Position numbers and translations under genes: made by a program. The notes beneath the pieces were generated by a model, which did no database searches, was not told the origin of the DNA, and saw nothing but the letters and a program-made list of their open reading frames with translations. A DNA stretch of 64,000 nucleotides, from assembly GCA_905221605.1 (NCBI GenBank), contig CAJNDS010000735.1, positions 100,001 to 164,000 on the forward strand, written 5' to 3'. This DNA comes from Symbiodinium natans (Eukaryota > Sar > Dinophyceae > Suessiales > Symbiodiniaceae). Below, piece after piece: positions 39,589 through 50,287 of the stretch. The number at the start of each line of letters is the position of its first letter. Positions within the stretch are counted from its first letter, which is position 1.

Positions 39589-40096
39589 TGCTTAAGAACC
39601 CCCCCTAAACCCTAAACCCTAAACCCTAGACCCTAGACCCTAAACCCTAAACCCTAAACCCTAAATCCTACCCCCCCCCCCCCCCACAAAAGAAAACAAG
39701 AAACTGCCTTATAAGGGTAACTTATAGGGATCATTGTGTTTTTAATTATTTCAATTATTCTGGCTTAGAAGGGTAACATAGGGGTTGTTGTGTTTTTAAT
39801 TAATAGAATTATTCTGGCTTACAAGGGTAACATATGGATTATTGTTTTTTTATTGGAATTATTCTGGCTTATAAGGACAAGACATAGGGATTATTGTGTT
39901 TTAAATATTAGAATTATTCTTCCTCATAAGGGTAACATAGGGATTGTTTTTAATAACCATCAAAATTGTTCTTCCTCATAAGAGTAACATTGGGATTATT
40001 GTGTTTTTCATCATTGAAATTATTCTTCCTTATAAGGGCAATATGGGGATTACTGTTTTTTTTTTTGGGGGGGAGGGGCTTCTTAACCAGTCCTAC
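39589..40096. mobile_element. Large fold-back element, family 5, with internal tandem repeats and a telomeric insertion
   Basis: TGCTTAAGAACCCCCCC at the left and TTTTTTTTTGGGGGGGAGGGGCTTCTTAA at the right are inverted copies. About 60 bases of CCCTAAA/CCCTAGA units (39607-39670) are inserted just inside the left end, followed by poly-C. The interior is seven AT-rich units of about 50-55 bases (see next entry). The 63- and 90-residue frames here are repeat-derived. Confidence 0.8.
39705..40060. repeat. Seven tandem AT-rich units of about 50-55 bp
   Basis: Each unit has (G/C)CTTATAAGGGTAACAT, AGGGATTATTGTGTTTTTAAT and GAATTATTCT. Units 1-3 end in TTCTGG and 4-7 in TTCTTC, so amplification occurred in two blocks. 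Confidence 0.9.
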
Positions 40097-40677
40097 AACA
40101 CCGTAATTTCCCAACTCAACCTTGTAGCTCCTCGAAATGCCGAAGCTCTTGGCAGAACAGTTTCACCAAACGCAGGCGACAAGGGTTTAGGGCAAAGTTT
40201 AGGGTTTAGGGTTTAGGGACTAAGTCCTCCAGCGTCTCAACCCTCAACCCCCAGCCCTACACCTCCACAAACAACATGCCCTAAGCTACGAAAAGCCCGA
40301 AACCCCAAAGCCTGCACCCTCCCGGTTGCCAGTGTCCGCAGTTCCTGCTGGAGAGGTTCAGGGGCTTTTGATTTACACCCTAAACCCCAAACCCCAAACC
40401 CTAAACCCTAAACCCTCTGAAGGTCGAGGGTTCAAGGTTTCGTCGGTTTCAGAATATAGAGGGTGCGGTGTTTAAGGTTGAAAGCTTAGGGTTGACTAAG
40501 GTGGGGACGAAGCATTCTCTTGAGCAGCCCCGAAGGTTCATCGGTATTTCGTAGTGATTTCCTTGAAGTGATAGCTGAGGAGGGATTCTCGGATTGTAGT
40601 TTAGGGTTTAGGGCTTAGGGTTTAGGGTTTAGGGCTAGGGTTTAGGGCTAGGGTTTAGGATCCTTTTTGGGCGGAAG

Positions 40678-40725
40678 GATTGCACCTCGGACGCCGACGT
40701 GCCAATCCTGCGGCTGCTGTCCAAG
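40678..40725 (+). CDS. Channel exon Q: C-linker (DADVPILRLLSK)
   Basis: GGGCGGAAG|GAT, then DCTSDADVPILRLLSK, the D-V-x-x-L-x-x-L-S-K block before the nucleotide-binding fold. GC donor (GCGCGG), phase 0. 48 nt. The frame continues past the donor, which is not evidence against it. Confidence 0.82.
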
Positions 40726-40744
40726 GCGCGGACGCAGCCGATGC

Positions 40745-41676
40745 CTGCGGTCCTACACCGCATTTAGGGTTTGAGAGGTTTTGGGACGTTCAGGGTTTAG
40801 GGTTTAGGGTTTATTAGGCTTAGGGTTTCGGGTTTAGGGTCTTTAAGGTTCAGGGTTTAGGGTTTTGGGTTTTTTGGGGGATTAGGGCGTTTTAAGGCTT
40901 AGCGCTTTAAAGGTTTGGGGCTTTCTGGGTTTAGGGTGTTTGAGGTTTCGGGAGGTTTAGGGTTTAGGGCTGTTAAAGTTTAGGGTTTAGGGTTTAGGGT
41001 GTGGGGTTTAGGGTTTAGGGTTTAGGGTTTTGTATCCCCAGTTGGGGAGTTTCACCCTGTAAGCCCTAAACCTCACTTTTCGCACATCCTTGATGTCCAA
41101 TCATGACATTAAGGTACTGAGAAAGCACCCTAAACCCTGAACCCTAAACCCTAAACCCTAAACCGTAAACCCTAAACCCTAAACCCCAAACCCGAAACCC
41201 CTAAACCGTAAACCCTAAGCCGGCGTAGGAGGTCTAGCTCGGCCAAAGACCCCAAGACCTGAGGAGGCTTCAACCACTTCGACCCTACACCCGCAACCCC
41301 AGGGTTTAGGGTTTAGGGTTTAGGGTTTAGGGTTTAGGGTTTAGGGTTTAGGGTTTAGGGTTTAGGGCAGTGATACCCTTTTTTCCCCTTTTTTGGGTTC
41401 CAAGTTTCCTGATAAAGTAGCCCAACCCAAAAAGGGTACCCTTATCATGAGATGGTTCCTGGGCTACCATGAGTACTTTTGAAGCGTGATGGAAAGGCTT
41501 AGGGTCTCGGGCTTGGGGCTTCATTGCATACCACTCCTTATTGAAGGTGCCTGGGTGTTGTGGGGGTTTAGAGCTTTGGGGGTTCAGGGTGTAGGATTTA
41601 GGGGGCGAACCCCATAAAGCCCTAGCCCCTTCACCCTAAACCCTAAACCCTAAACACTAAACCCTACCGGTTGCAG
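40745..41676. repeat. Intron with degenerate TTTAGGG arrays and a family-4 fold-back
   Basis: TTTAGGG and TTTGGGG-type units (40790-41030), CCCTAAA (41125-41215), TTTAGGG array (41304-41368) and then the fold-back at 41372-41471 with ATACCCTTTTTTCCCC and GGGTACCCTTATCATG arms. Confidence 0.85.
41372..41471. mobile_element. Fold-back element, family 4
   Basis: TGATACCCTTTTTTCCCC...AAAAAGGGTACCCTTATCATG form nested inverted arms, with GTAGCCCAACC near the middle and GGGCTACCATGAG at the end. It directly follows a TTTAGGG array. Confidence 0.6.
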
Positions 41677-41754
41677 GGGCTGCGTTCGGAGTTGCAGTTC
41701 ACGCGCTACGAGCTGGCGCTGTCGAAGCTGACTTTCCTCCGGCCGCCCGGCCCA
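41677..41754 (+). CDS. Channel exon R: entry to the nucleotide-binding fold (GLRSELQFTRYELALSKLTF)
   Basis: CCGGTTGCAG|GGG, then GLRSELQFTRYELALSKLTF and LRPPGP. L-x-x-E-L-Q-x-x-x-Y is the C-linker/CNBD hinge motif. GC donor (GCCTTT) in phase 0. 78 nt. Confidence 0.85.
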
Positions 41755-42986
41755 GCCTTTGGGGATTTGGGGCTTTTTGGGCCCTAAACCCATAAGCCCC
41801 TAGACCCCTAGACCCCTAGACTCTAGACCCCTAAACCCCTAAACCCCTAAACCCCTAAACCCTTAAACCCTTCAACCCCTAACCCTTAACCGGCTAGGGG
41901 TTTTGGGCCTTGTGGACTCGGGCTGCAGAGACCGGGGTTCGAGGAGAAACGCGTGGCGCGGTGAAGCGGTTGCTTTGGAGGTTCTTGACGTGAGCACGGC
42001 TGGGCCTGCAAGACCTCCGCGACCTAGGTTTACATGTGTTTTTCCGAAGATTTCTTGCTGAGATTCAGGGTGCTTATAACCCCAATGATAGCTGTATTTC
42101 TAAGCCCTCTGAGTCCTTCAAGTAGCTTGTCAGTTAACCTCTAATTGGGGTTATGAGTACCCATGAACCCTCCCAGCAGGGACATTCCATGATGAGGATT
42201 CTGTCTTTTGGGTTAGACGTTTTATCCTGGAAAGTACCGAATTCCAGAGCTCTCTCTATCCTGAACGCCAGAACCCCCGACACTCAAGCCTGAAGGCATT
42301 AAGCCGTTAAACCCCAAAGCCCTAAAGCCCTAAACCCTAAAGCCCTAAACTCTAAAGCCGAAAGCCCTAAACCCTCAGCAAACCCGCGGGTCACTTCGAC
42401 TGGCCCTGATGCCAACCGGCCGACGGAGGAGTCTCATGAACAACGCGAGACAGACGCCGCAGGAGTGGGTGGTCTAGGGGTTCGGGCCCCTAAACCCTAA
42501 ACCCTAAACCCTCAACCCTAAATTCTAAACCCTAAACCCTAAACCCTAAACCCTAAACCCTAAACGGCTTAGGGTTCAGGATTTCGGGGCTTCTGTTCAG
42601 GGGTTTGGGTTGGTTAGGGGTGATGGCCTTTGGTGAGCGTCGCTGCAGCAAGCTCTCACCCCCTGAAACCTGCAATGATTCCAGGTTCTGGGGCTCTCAA
42701 GTCGTCTAGGGTTTAGGGTTTAGAGTTCACCCCGCAATCCCAATGCCTTCAAAACCCGACGCTCTCAACTGATCTCTCCATTTGGACCGATCGTCTTGAA
42801 CTTCGAGACCCCACAGCCCTAAATCTTGAAAGTTCAGCCCTATAAGCCCCAAAGCCATAATCCCCCCAAAAGCCTTTGATTATCATGCATGTTTGCATTA
42901 TATTGGTATTTTATTCTTTTCATGGTTTTACGTTCGTATTACCCAGCCTACAAACCTTTTGAGCCCTAATCGCGAAGCCCCTGAAG
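41755..42986. other. Intron with telomeric runs and a family-2 relic
   Basis: CCCCTAAA/CCCTAGA units (41785-41880), a degenerate family-2 fold-back (about 42055-42180; CTTATAACCCC and GGGGTTATGAG arms), CCCTAAA (42490-42565). GC-rich pieces at 41935-42030 and 42390-42470 could hold exons, but none fits the channel frame. Confidence 0.55.
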
Positions 42987-43031
42987 GAGGGCAAGGTCCT
43001 TCAGTCCCTGGCGACCAAGGCGCTCTACACG
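42987..43031 (+). CDS. Channel exon S: nucleotide-binding fold, first helix (VLQSLATKALYT)
   Basis: CCCTGAAG|GAG gives EGKVLQSLATKALYT, matching the amphipathic helix that opens the cyclic-nucleotide-binding fold. GA donor (GAGTCT) in phase 0 gives ALYT-VEFAQNDVVF. 45 nt. Upstream AAG sites in the same phase are alternatives for the start. Confidence 0.7.
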
Positions 43032-43079
43032 GAGTCTCGCCCGCTTTTGTGTGTACACACACACACCTATATAAATAGA

Positions 43080-43560
43080 GTAATATATATATATATATAT
43101 ATATACATATGTATACATATATATTTTTACACATATATATATATATATATATTTATTTATATTTATTTATATTTATTTATATTTATACCAGAGCTGCGGT
43201 TTAGGGTTTGGGGTTTAGGGTTCAGGGTTCAGGGTTCACGGTTTAGGCATATATACTGAATAGGTGTTTGTTTTGCAACTGTGTACGTTTTTATGCATCT
43301 ATTGAATGTATTGTGCTTACAGTTGCTTTTATTTTACACGTGTTTATATATGCATATATATATATATGCTCATATTCTATCATTGTCCACTAGGGATTGT
43401 AACAATCATGCAACTCGTAGAGTGGGTACACACACTCTCTCTCTCTCTCCTTTCTCTCTCTCTCTCTCTCTCTCTGAAATCTGTCTCCTTTCTGACCCTC
43501 TCTCTCTCTCTCTCGCTTTTCTCGAGAATCCGGCGTTGTCAGAGGCGCATGTGTCGTACG
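43080..43560. repeat. AT and CT microsatellites
   Basis: TATATA/TTTATTTATA simple repeats (43080-43190), more TATATA (43350-43370) and two CT blocks (43436-43475, 43498-43515). The frames of 70-123 residues across them are artefacts. Confidence 0.9.
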
Positions 43561-43955
43561 AGGGTTGCGACACAGAAAGGCCTATGAGTTGTACTTCGAA
43601 GGGCTCCACCGAACTTTGGAACCCAGATAATTTTTGGGCTTTGGCCCCATAAACCTGACAGGCCCTACATAGTACAATCCTCAAACGCCCATAGTTTCGT
43701 TGTCCTAAACCGTCAACCCTAAACCCTATGTAGTGACAAGTGCGGAGCCTCAGCGCTTAGCATCGGATAGATTAAGTTGCAAGATGTTTTGGGCTATTTT
43801 GAGCCCAGTGGTAAAAATCGGAGACATACCACGCTTGTGGGGTACATTCTCCTTTTCATTTCTACGAAACCCCAAGTACAAGCTCCCCCAACCTCAACCC
43901 TTCTGAAACACAACCCTCGGTTCCTGCGTTCCCAAGATCTTATGGGGTCCAAAAA

Positions 43956-44081
43956 CTTAGGGGGTATGGAACACAAGGTTCCCAAATTCTCCCCACTACT
44001 TCCTGAGGCTCCCTAAGCTTCCCTAAGGTTCCCTGGGTACCTACCCTGCATGAACCCCTCCTCCCCTAGGGACCCTATAAA
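43956..44081. repeat. Dispersed repeat, family 9, copy 2
   Basis: Colinear with 4944-5066: GGGGGTATG, GGTTCCCAAA, CCCCACTACT, AAGCTTCCCTAAGGTTCCC, GGGTACCTACCC, CCTCCCCTAGGGACCCTAT. Identity is moderate. It lies in the intron before the beta-roll exon. Confidence 0.65.
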
Positions 44082-44273
44082 GATGCCCCAAATCCAGGGT
44101 TCCGGGTTCAGGGTTTAGGCCTTAGGCTTGCTGGCTTAGGGTAAACCCTAAACCCTAAACCCTAAACCCTAAACCCTAAACCCTAGACACTAGACCCTAG
44201 ACCCTAGACCCTAAACCCTAAACCCTAAACCCTAAACCCGGTTGAGGATAAACCTCAGATCACCTTGGCCAAG

Positions 44274-44343
44274 GTAGAGTTTGCCCAAAACGACGTGGTC
44301 TTCTGCCAAGGGGGTATCGCCGATGCGGCATTCTTGGTTCTCA
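44274..44343 (+). CDS. Channel exon T: CNBD beta-roll (VEFAQNDVVFCQGGIADAAF)
   Basis: TTGGCCAAG|GTA, then VEFAQNDVVFCQGGIADAAF and LVL plus a split Ser. D-x-V-F-x-x-G-x-x-A-D-A-x-(F/Y)-x-V-L-S-G is the CNBD core. GT donor; the next exon completes Ser-Gly. 70 nt. Confidence 0.92.
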
Positions 44344-45019
44344 GTGCCTTGGCTTTACGTTTAGGGTTTAGGGTTTAGGGTTTAGGGTTTAGGGTTTAGG
44401 ATTTAGGGTTTAGGGTTTAGGGTTTAGGCTGTAGGGTGTAGGGTGTAGGGTGGAGGGTTCGGGCGTTCTCTCCACCCAAAATGCGCCCATAGCCAGTACA
44501 AACATTGCTACCCCACTTAGAACTCCAGTTTTATCTATTCATGCCAGAGTCCGGCGTCGGGTTTAGGGATTAGGGTTTTACTTTGATTAAGGGGTATAGG
44601 GAGGGACCCCCCGAAGGGACTATTAATCTTATTCCCCCATAAGCTTATATAGTCCCTATGTACCTAAGTAGCCCCTAAATGAACCCCAATTAACCACTAA
44701 GGTCCCTTATAAGGTTCCCTCCTGTTGATTTGAAGGATTTGGAGGGTCCTTGTCACTTAAACATGCAGCTGAGCTCAGGCCAATCGTGCAACCCGTCTAT
44801 ACAAGGCATCACAGAAATTCAGGATGGGACATCCCAAGTGCTACTGCAGCTACCGCACACAGAGACGTGGACCATTTCCGAGGTGTTTTTTCCATGAGGG
44901 GTCCCAACACATCCCAGCTAAGAAGACTGGTGCTGTACAGGAGTACCGTATACGAGTCTTCCCAAGCACGAGAGCTTTGGGGCCTGGCCACTCCCGGGGT
45001 TTAGGGTTGTTGCTGACAG

Positions 45020-45064
45020 GTGGCCGCTTTCGATATGTCCGACAGGGAAAGCGATTTACCCTCA
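45020..45064 (+). CDS. Channel exon U: CNBD strand (GRFRYVRQGKRFTLS)
   Basis: CTGACAG|GT completes S-G and reads RFRYVRQGKRFTL. With exon T it forms FLVLSGRFRYVRQGK, the usual CNBD turn. GT donor (GTGACC) splits Ser; the frame continues to a later TGA but the spliced join reads ...TLSEENWVAE. Confidence 0.9.
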
Positions 45065-46015
45065 GTGACCGTGATCGATTATGGCTTCCTGGGGTTTGAG
45101 ATTTCATTTCGGGCTTAGGGTGACAACTTCGAAATCGAGGACCTTGTATATAGGCCTACTACTAGTGTTTGTTTGATTGCACATGTGTGTGTGTGTGTTT
45201 CAATACTATGGAGGGAGATGCTTTGTTGGGGTTTAGTAGGTCGTTTTGGGGCTTCCAAGGATTTAGGTCCGCGGTGTTGCAATGAAAGGGTTGCAGTGGG
45301 ATCTTGATTCAGGGTTCTGGGGTGTGGGGTTTGGGGTTCAGATGTTTAGGTTATGAGACTTACAACGATTTTAGGAGTTGAGTTCAGGGGCGCCTCGTTG
45401 CGCACCGGCGAGCAACCCATGCAAGGATCGCATGCCTAGCGCCCTTATACAGGAACCCCAGCCCGAAAGTCGATTACCCTATTCTCGGAAGCCAAATATT
45501 GATTAGGGGTCAGCTTGTGTGGCCATGAGATAGGTAAAGTTAGGCTGTTTCCGGTGTCGGGAAGCGCACCATGGACACAAAACGGCGAAAGAGAATGGAC
45601 CATTTGGCTAACTGATTCATTGGGGTTCAGGGTGGAGGGTCTTCCCAGAGACTCCAAAACCCCTTAATTAAGGAATATACCTTAAATTATAATAGGAACC
45701 CTAATATGATTTAAGGTATATTCCTTAATTAAGGGGTTTTGGAGTCTCTGGGTTCGTGTTTCTTGCATGTGGGCTTGGAATCGCAGGGCTCCCCCAACAA
45801 AGTCTGCGGGGTGGCTGCCATATGCAGGCCACATGGGCCCTTGGGACATTTTATATTTCCCCTTCTGTGGGTTTAAAAGGATCATATTCAGGACTATTTT
45901 TCAGAGGGTTTCAGGGGACATCCTAGTAGGGTATACTGGTGCACCCAAAGAGCGGTCATAGCTTATATGAATTGGCCACAACATCCAATCCCCGAAGCCC
46001 TGCGCCCCTCTCAAG
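45065..46015. other. Intron containing the second 109-bp MITE
   Basis: A GT-AG intron of 951 bases between CNBD exons. It carries a short GT microsatellite (45185-45200) and the MITE at 45644-45752, and almost no telomeric units. Confidence 0.75.
45644..45752. mobile_element. 109-bp MITE/introner-like element, copy 2
   Basis: One substitution from copy 1 (4246-4354): G to T in the 21-base spacer. The 44-base arms are perfectly complementary. TT stands on both outer sides, a possible 2-bp target duplication different from copy 1's CA. It is within an intron of the channel gene. Confidence 0.92.
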
Positions 46016-46081
46016 GTGAGGAGAACTGGGTGGCTGAAGTGTGTTTGTGGACGCCTTGGCTGTACGTCGGCGAGTGTCTTG
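46016..46081 (+). CDS. Channel exon V: CNBD (EENWVAEVCLWTPWLYVGEC)
   Basis: CTCTCAAG|GT, then EENWVAEVCLWTPWLYVGEC and L plus a split Gly. W-(L/V)-x-E-x-x-L-W-x-x-W-x-x-x-G is the motif of dinoflagellate-type CNBDs. GC donor (GCATGT). 66 nt. Confidence 0.9.
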
Positions 46082-46672
46082 GCATGTGACCAGGGCAGGG
46101 CTTAGGATATTTCCGGTTTTGTCAAAACCTACTGCAGCCAAGCCTGTACGAGTCCGTCAAACGTCCTGTTCTTCAGGGGCCTGGGCTGTTTTGAATTCTT
46201 GGGTCTGCAGCCTTACGTTTAGGGTTGACCTACATACCTAGTGGAGCCTACAAGGAAAGAGGACTGTATAGTATAGTTAAGAAACATCATGAAGGCTCTT
46301 AGTCTAGATTAACCCCCACACATGGAGGTAAGAGACATGCTTGCAGTTCGCTAGCGATTCGAACGAGCGTGGCATTCGTGGCCCGCTCACCAGCTCTGAT
46401 GCTGGGTGGAAGCATACACGCGATTCATTCGGATCCACACCCGCCCCGCCATTACCCCCCGACCCCCCTCCGGCCTTCCCCCCCCCTCCCACCCCCCCCC
46501 CTCCCACCCCCCCCCGAAGCCCCCCACCATGCCAAGGGAAGGGTATGCCACCCATGCACCCAGACCCCATCAAGTCACAGGCCTCCAAGTCCTGGCAGTG
46601 GGGAAGACTTTCTTGCGCCCTCGGCCACAGAATCCGGATCTCCGGAGCGTCCACCAACATGCGAAGCTGCAG
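46082..46672. other. Intron with C-rich low-complexity tract
   Basis: A run of C with CCCCTCC/CACCC units (46438-46530) opens overlapping Pro-rich frames of up to 169 residues on both strands, which I attribute to composition. No telomeric array here. Confidence 0.6.
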
Positions 46673-46698
46673 GCGAGGCTCAAGCCCCTGCTCTCATC
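46673..46698 (+). CDS. Channel exon W: 26-nt micro-exon (EAQAPALI)
   Basis: AGCTGCAG|GC completes Gly and reads EAQAPALI. Flanking joins give LGEAQAPALIAEAFCECIG, which matches the length and pattern of the phosphate-cassette to C-helix segment of CNBDs. GC donor (GCACCT) and the next exon's start GCAGAG share GCA. Remarkably short, but phase is right on both sides. Confidence 0.68.
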
Positions 46699-47526
46699 GC
46701 ACCTTTCTGCTGAATTCCAACCCACAAAGAACGAGGCCTTCAGATGGTTTTGTTCCTCTCCGTTGCCGGTCCCCCCGAAACCCTAAACCCAAAAGCCTGC
46801 CAAAAGGCTCAAACCCCTCCCGCTCTACAACCCCCTCTCCCCCAAATTAAAAACAAAAACAAAAAGAAACACAAACATCGCTTTAAACCCCCCGCCTCAG
46901 CCAACAGAACCTCTCTGAACGACTAGGCCCCCGACCGACCCACATCCTAAAGTAGCCTTCGCACCCTTTAGAATGCCTCAATCTTTGGGCCATTTTCCTG
47001 TTCTGAGAGGGATGCGGAAGTACTCCTTGTTAGCGCTTTCTCCCCGAACATGTGTCCTTGTTCCTCGCGCCGTTTCGAGGATGGTTGCGCGCGAGATCGG
47101 TCGCTCCGTCGCTGTGGAGGAGGGGGTGCGGGGGCGAGGGCTGGGTGGTGGGCCCCCTCAGCCCTATTTGGGATGATTTTTGGGCTTGTTTACAGGGCTA
47201 CTCTTTCAGCCCGTCTAGCATGGGCCACAAAGTCTGGGCTCTAAGCCCTACAACCCCTAAAGCCTCTTCAGGTTCGAGGGTTTGGGGGGATTTGGGGTGT
47301 GGATCTCAGTTTGCAGGGGCACCTTACGAGCACGGTGTCGGAGTCTAAAGCTTGGAGGTTCACGGCTTGATGGTTTGGGTTTGGTGTACAAGACTCCCTA
47401 AACCCTAAACCCTCATAGGCCCTGAACCCTGTAATCCCTCATCCCTAACTGCAGCCCTAAACCCTAAATCCTAAACCCCAAACCCTAAACCCTAAATATC
47501 CCTAAACCCTACACGCGCACGTGCAG

Positions 47527-47586
47527 GCAGAGGCATTCTGCGAGTGCATCGGGGCAGTCTGGGCAACTCGGCTGGTTCTCGAATGG
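47527..47586 (+). CDS. Channel exon X: CNBD C-terminal helix (AEAFCECIGAVWATRLVLEW)
   Basis: CACGTGCAG|GCA, then AEAFCECIGAVWATRLVLEW, then GTATGC donor in phase 0. A-x-x-F-x-x-x-I is the helix that follows the phosphate-binding region. 60 nt. Confidence 0.78.
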
Positions 47587-48567
47587 GTATGCGGTTCAGG
47601 TTTTGGCAAAAGGGCTTAAAACGGTTTAGGGTTTAGGGTTTAGGGTTTAGGGTTTAGGGCTTAGGGCTTAGGGCTTAGGGCTTGTACGGGGTTTGCCAAA
47701 CACAGGGGGAACCTTTTTGGGCGTCCCTTTAAGGGGTTTCTATTCGGTTTGGGGTATACAGAAGTAGCCCTACAATCTTTAGGAAGTACCCACACAGCGC
47801 TTGGCAGTCAATGTGTGACCCTGTTTAATCTTGTACCCTCCACTCCGTCCGCTCGGGAAGCGCCGGAAGCGCAGGACACTCATCAAACGAAATGTTCTTA
47901 GACGTTCGGAAGACTTTGACTGACTTTGTGGGGACAGCACCTGAATCTTGAATGGCCGGACAACTGGGCTTTATATTTTATAGTAGGGGCCCAACAAGGT
48001 CTCACCTAGACTAACCTATATACCTTTACAAATGCTGGGAAGCATATTTTCTTGTGGTTGGGTAGAGCCGGTTATGTAGATCTTTGTGTATTGGTTTTGT
48101 AGGTAGGGCTTGAGCATGCTCGAGCGTAACCCTAAACCCCACACCCGAAGAACTTTAAAAATGCGGGCCCGGTGGAGTTGAGTCACAGAGAGCTCCTGAC
48201 GACGTGGGATGCCCCCCCTGGAGTCATTTTACCAGGCTAGCTTCCCTGAAAAGCCTCATCTTAGAAATTCAGGGTTTCGGGCTCCTTACAGTTCCTGTTG
48301 GGCTTAGAGTTCAGGGTTCAGGGTTTAGGGGCCTCAGATTTGGCCATCCCCTGCTGTCCGGAACCTCGGGACCCCACAAAACCTTCATGGGGAGTCCGGT
48401 CTGATGTAGAGCAGCCAGCCAGCAAGATAAGCTCACAGCTCCCCCTGGTTTGCAGGGGTTTAGGGTTTAGGGTTTCGGGTTTAGGGTTTAGGATTTCGGG
48501 TTTTGGGTTTAGGGCTTCGGGTTTTCCTACAACAATTTAAGAGCTTTATCAGGAGATGCGGCAGCAG
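47587..48567. other. Intron; TTTAGGG/CTTAGGG units and unassigned sequence
   Basis: Telomeric-type units at 47625-47680 and 48450-48520. The rest is unassigned AT/GC-mixed DNA without recognised exons. Confidence 0.55.
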
Positions 48568-48603
48568 GCCACTTTCTTCGCCCAAACGGTCGTGGAGGAG
48601 AGG
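48568..48603 (+). CDS. Probable channel exon Y (ATFFAQTVVEER)
   Basis: CGGCAGCAG|GCC reads ATFFAQTVVEER, continuing exon X as LVLEWATFFAQTVVEER, like the terminal YAxxFVxxL helix. GC donor in phase 0 is inferred. Less sure than the CNBD core. Confidence 0.5.
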
Positions 48604-48649
48604 GCCCGGGGGTTTGAGACATCATTGCAGTTTGATAGTCTCTTTGTTT

Positions 48650-48697
48650 GTGTTTGTGTTTGTGTGTGTGTGTGTGTGGGTGTGTGTGTGTGTGTCT
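48650..48697. repeat. GT microsatellite
   Basis: About 20 GT dinucleotides with TTTGTG interruptions; the Val/Cys frames here are artefacts. Confidence 0.9.
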
Positions 48698-48798
48698 TGA
48701 TTCGTTTTTTACATGCCTACGCGACAGCACATCTCCCAGAGCCCTGAAGCTTAATGCCTCGCAGTGACATTGCTAGATCATTTCGGTACCGGGCTGTC

Positions 48799-48940
48799 CC
48801 TAAACCCTAAACCCTAAACCCTAAACCCTAAACCCTAAACCCTAAACCCTAAACCCTAAACCCTAAACCCTAAACCCTAAACCCTAAACCCTAAACCCTA
48901 AACCCTAAACCCTAAACCCTAAACCCTAAACCCTAAACAC
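48799..48940. repeat. CCCTAAA array
   Basis: About 20 almost perfect CCCTAAA units, one of the cleanest arrays in the window, in the intron after exon Y. Confidence 0.97.
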
Positions 48941-49099
48941 CGTACCGTAAACCCTGAATCTCAAGCCCAGGGACCTAAACCTGGAGGGTCTACCTGGGCT
49001 ACCAAAACACTTAGCTTCACTTCAAGAGCACTGAATGGCTTTTTGGGGTTTGGGGCTTATAAGGTGTATAGGGTTTGGGGTTTTGGGTTTGGGGCTTAG

Positions 49100-50177
49100 G
49101 GATTCTGTCTCGGATGCCCGGGGGGAGGGGGGGGGGGGGGGGGGGGGTGGTGATGTGAGCTTTCGCAGCGGAAGGTTTCAAAACGAGAGGGACAGGGCCG
49201 TGCAGTAGCTAGGTCGGATTCCTTTAGAAACCCTCAAGAACCACACAAGGACCCTAAACCTCAAAACCTAAACCCTAAACCCTAAACCCTAAACCCTAAA
49301 CCCTAAACCCTAAACCCTAAACCCTAAACCCTAAACCCTAAACCTTACAACCTAAACCCTAAACCATAAACCCTATTCTGCCCAAAATAAGTAGCAGAGA
49401 AGCTGGGACTCAGGAAAGTCCCCCAAACGCCTGAAGAAAGAACTCGATACCAGCAAGGGCTCTGTTTTTTTGGTGGGGGGGGTGGGTTTTCAGGGCTTGT
49501 CTACAGCATGATGGGGCAATGGCTAGGTTCGGGATTCTGGAAAATTTTGGGTGCAGGGCCAACAGGTTTAGGGGTTTAGGGCTCTGCAGAATCCAGGCTG
49601 CATCCAAGCATGTCAGGCACTTTTCCTCATTAGTAATCCGAGCATCTGTTCAATTGGTGGCAATTGGCGGGTCCCCCCTTAAAAAATTAAGAAAGGCAGG
49701 GCGCCATGGCAATGTACTGATTCTCGATTACAAGCAATAGGAATGTATTGAAAACAATAGGACTTTATTGAACCTCTACAAGCAAAAACAGAAGCGTGTC
49801 GACAGGAATTTGAACCCCCCGAAAAAACATGTTCTTTAAATGTGGTGGTGTTGGCCCATACGAAAACACACGTAATGGACAGTAGTCTTCCAGCAGGCTT
49901 CTCGGCGAAAAATGATCTTCAAATGTGAGCGTATCAATTAAACAGATGCTCGGGTTAGACTGTTTGTGATTCCTTTTGGAAAAGGCTCCCCGAAAGGTCA
50001 CAGCAGGGCCCAGATACAACAGAAGCCTCCCCTGTGTGTCATTGCCTGCTCCGGCTTGATGCCTGTTGAATTGAAGCACGTAGGCTCGCCTTTGCCTTTG
50101 GGCGGCGCTTAAGAAGCTGCCATGCAAAGCATGCCCCCCTTTCTGCCCTACACGCAACTCAACCAGGTCTGGCTCTC
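49100..50177. other. Poly-G run, telomeric array and a repeat-poor segment with an unassigned frame
   Basis: Poly-G at 49117-49147, CCCTAAA at 49265-49345. The segment 49500-50160 has few telomeric units; a 130-residue frame on the minus strand (50157 to 49765) is open but shows no domain I recognise, and no splice or start context supports it. Confidence 0.5.
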
Positions 50178-50287
50178 TACTTGGAGGTTCATGGGAAGTT
50201 ATGAGTATTTCTCGTATCTCTACTTTAGCACGCTATTTAGGGCATTGAGAACCTTGACTTACAGCTGCCCATGAACCTCTCAAATAG
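50178..50287. mobile_element. Fold-back element, family 2
   Basis: TACTTGGAGGTTCATGGGAA at the left and GCTGCCCATGAACCTCTCAAATA at the right are imperfect inverted copies; the centre has CTCGTATCTCTACTTTAGC. Confidence 0.65.

Noticed and set aside
43538-43620. YELYFEG-like segment as a further CNBD exon
   Set aside because: Exons S and T already join directly with correct spacing; inserting it would break the fold pattern.
46341-46850. Pro-rich frames up to 169 residues
   Set aside because: Caused by a C-rich low-complexity tract; three overlapping frames and the opposite strand are equally open. Only the 26-nt piece at 46673 fits a gene model.
49765-50157. 130-residue minus-strand frame in a repeat-poor stretch
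   Set aside because: No recognised motif and opposite to every supported gene; kept only as a remark in the region entry.
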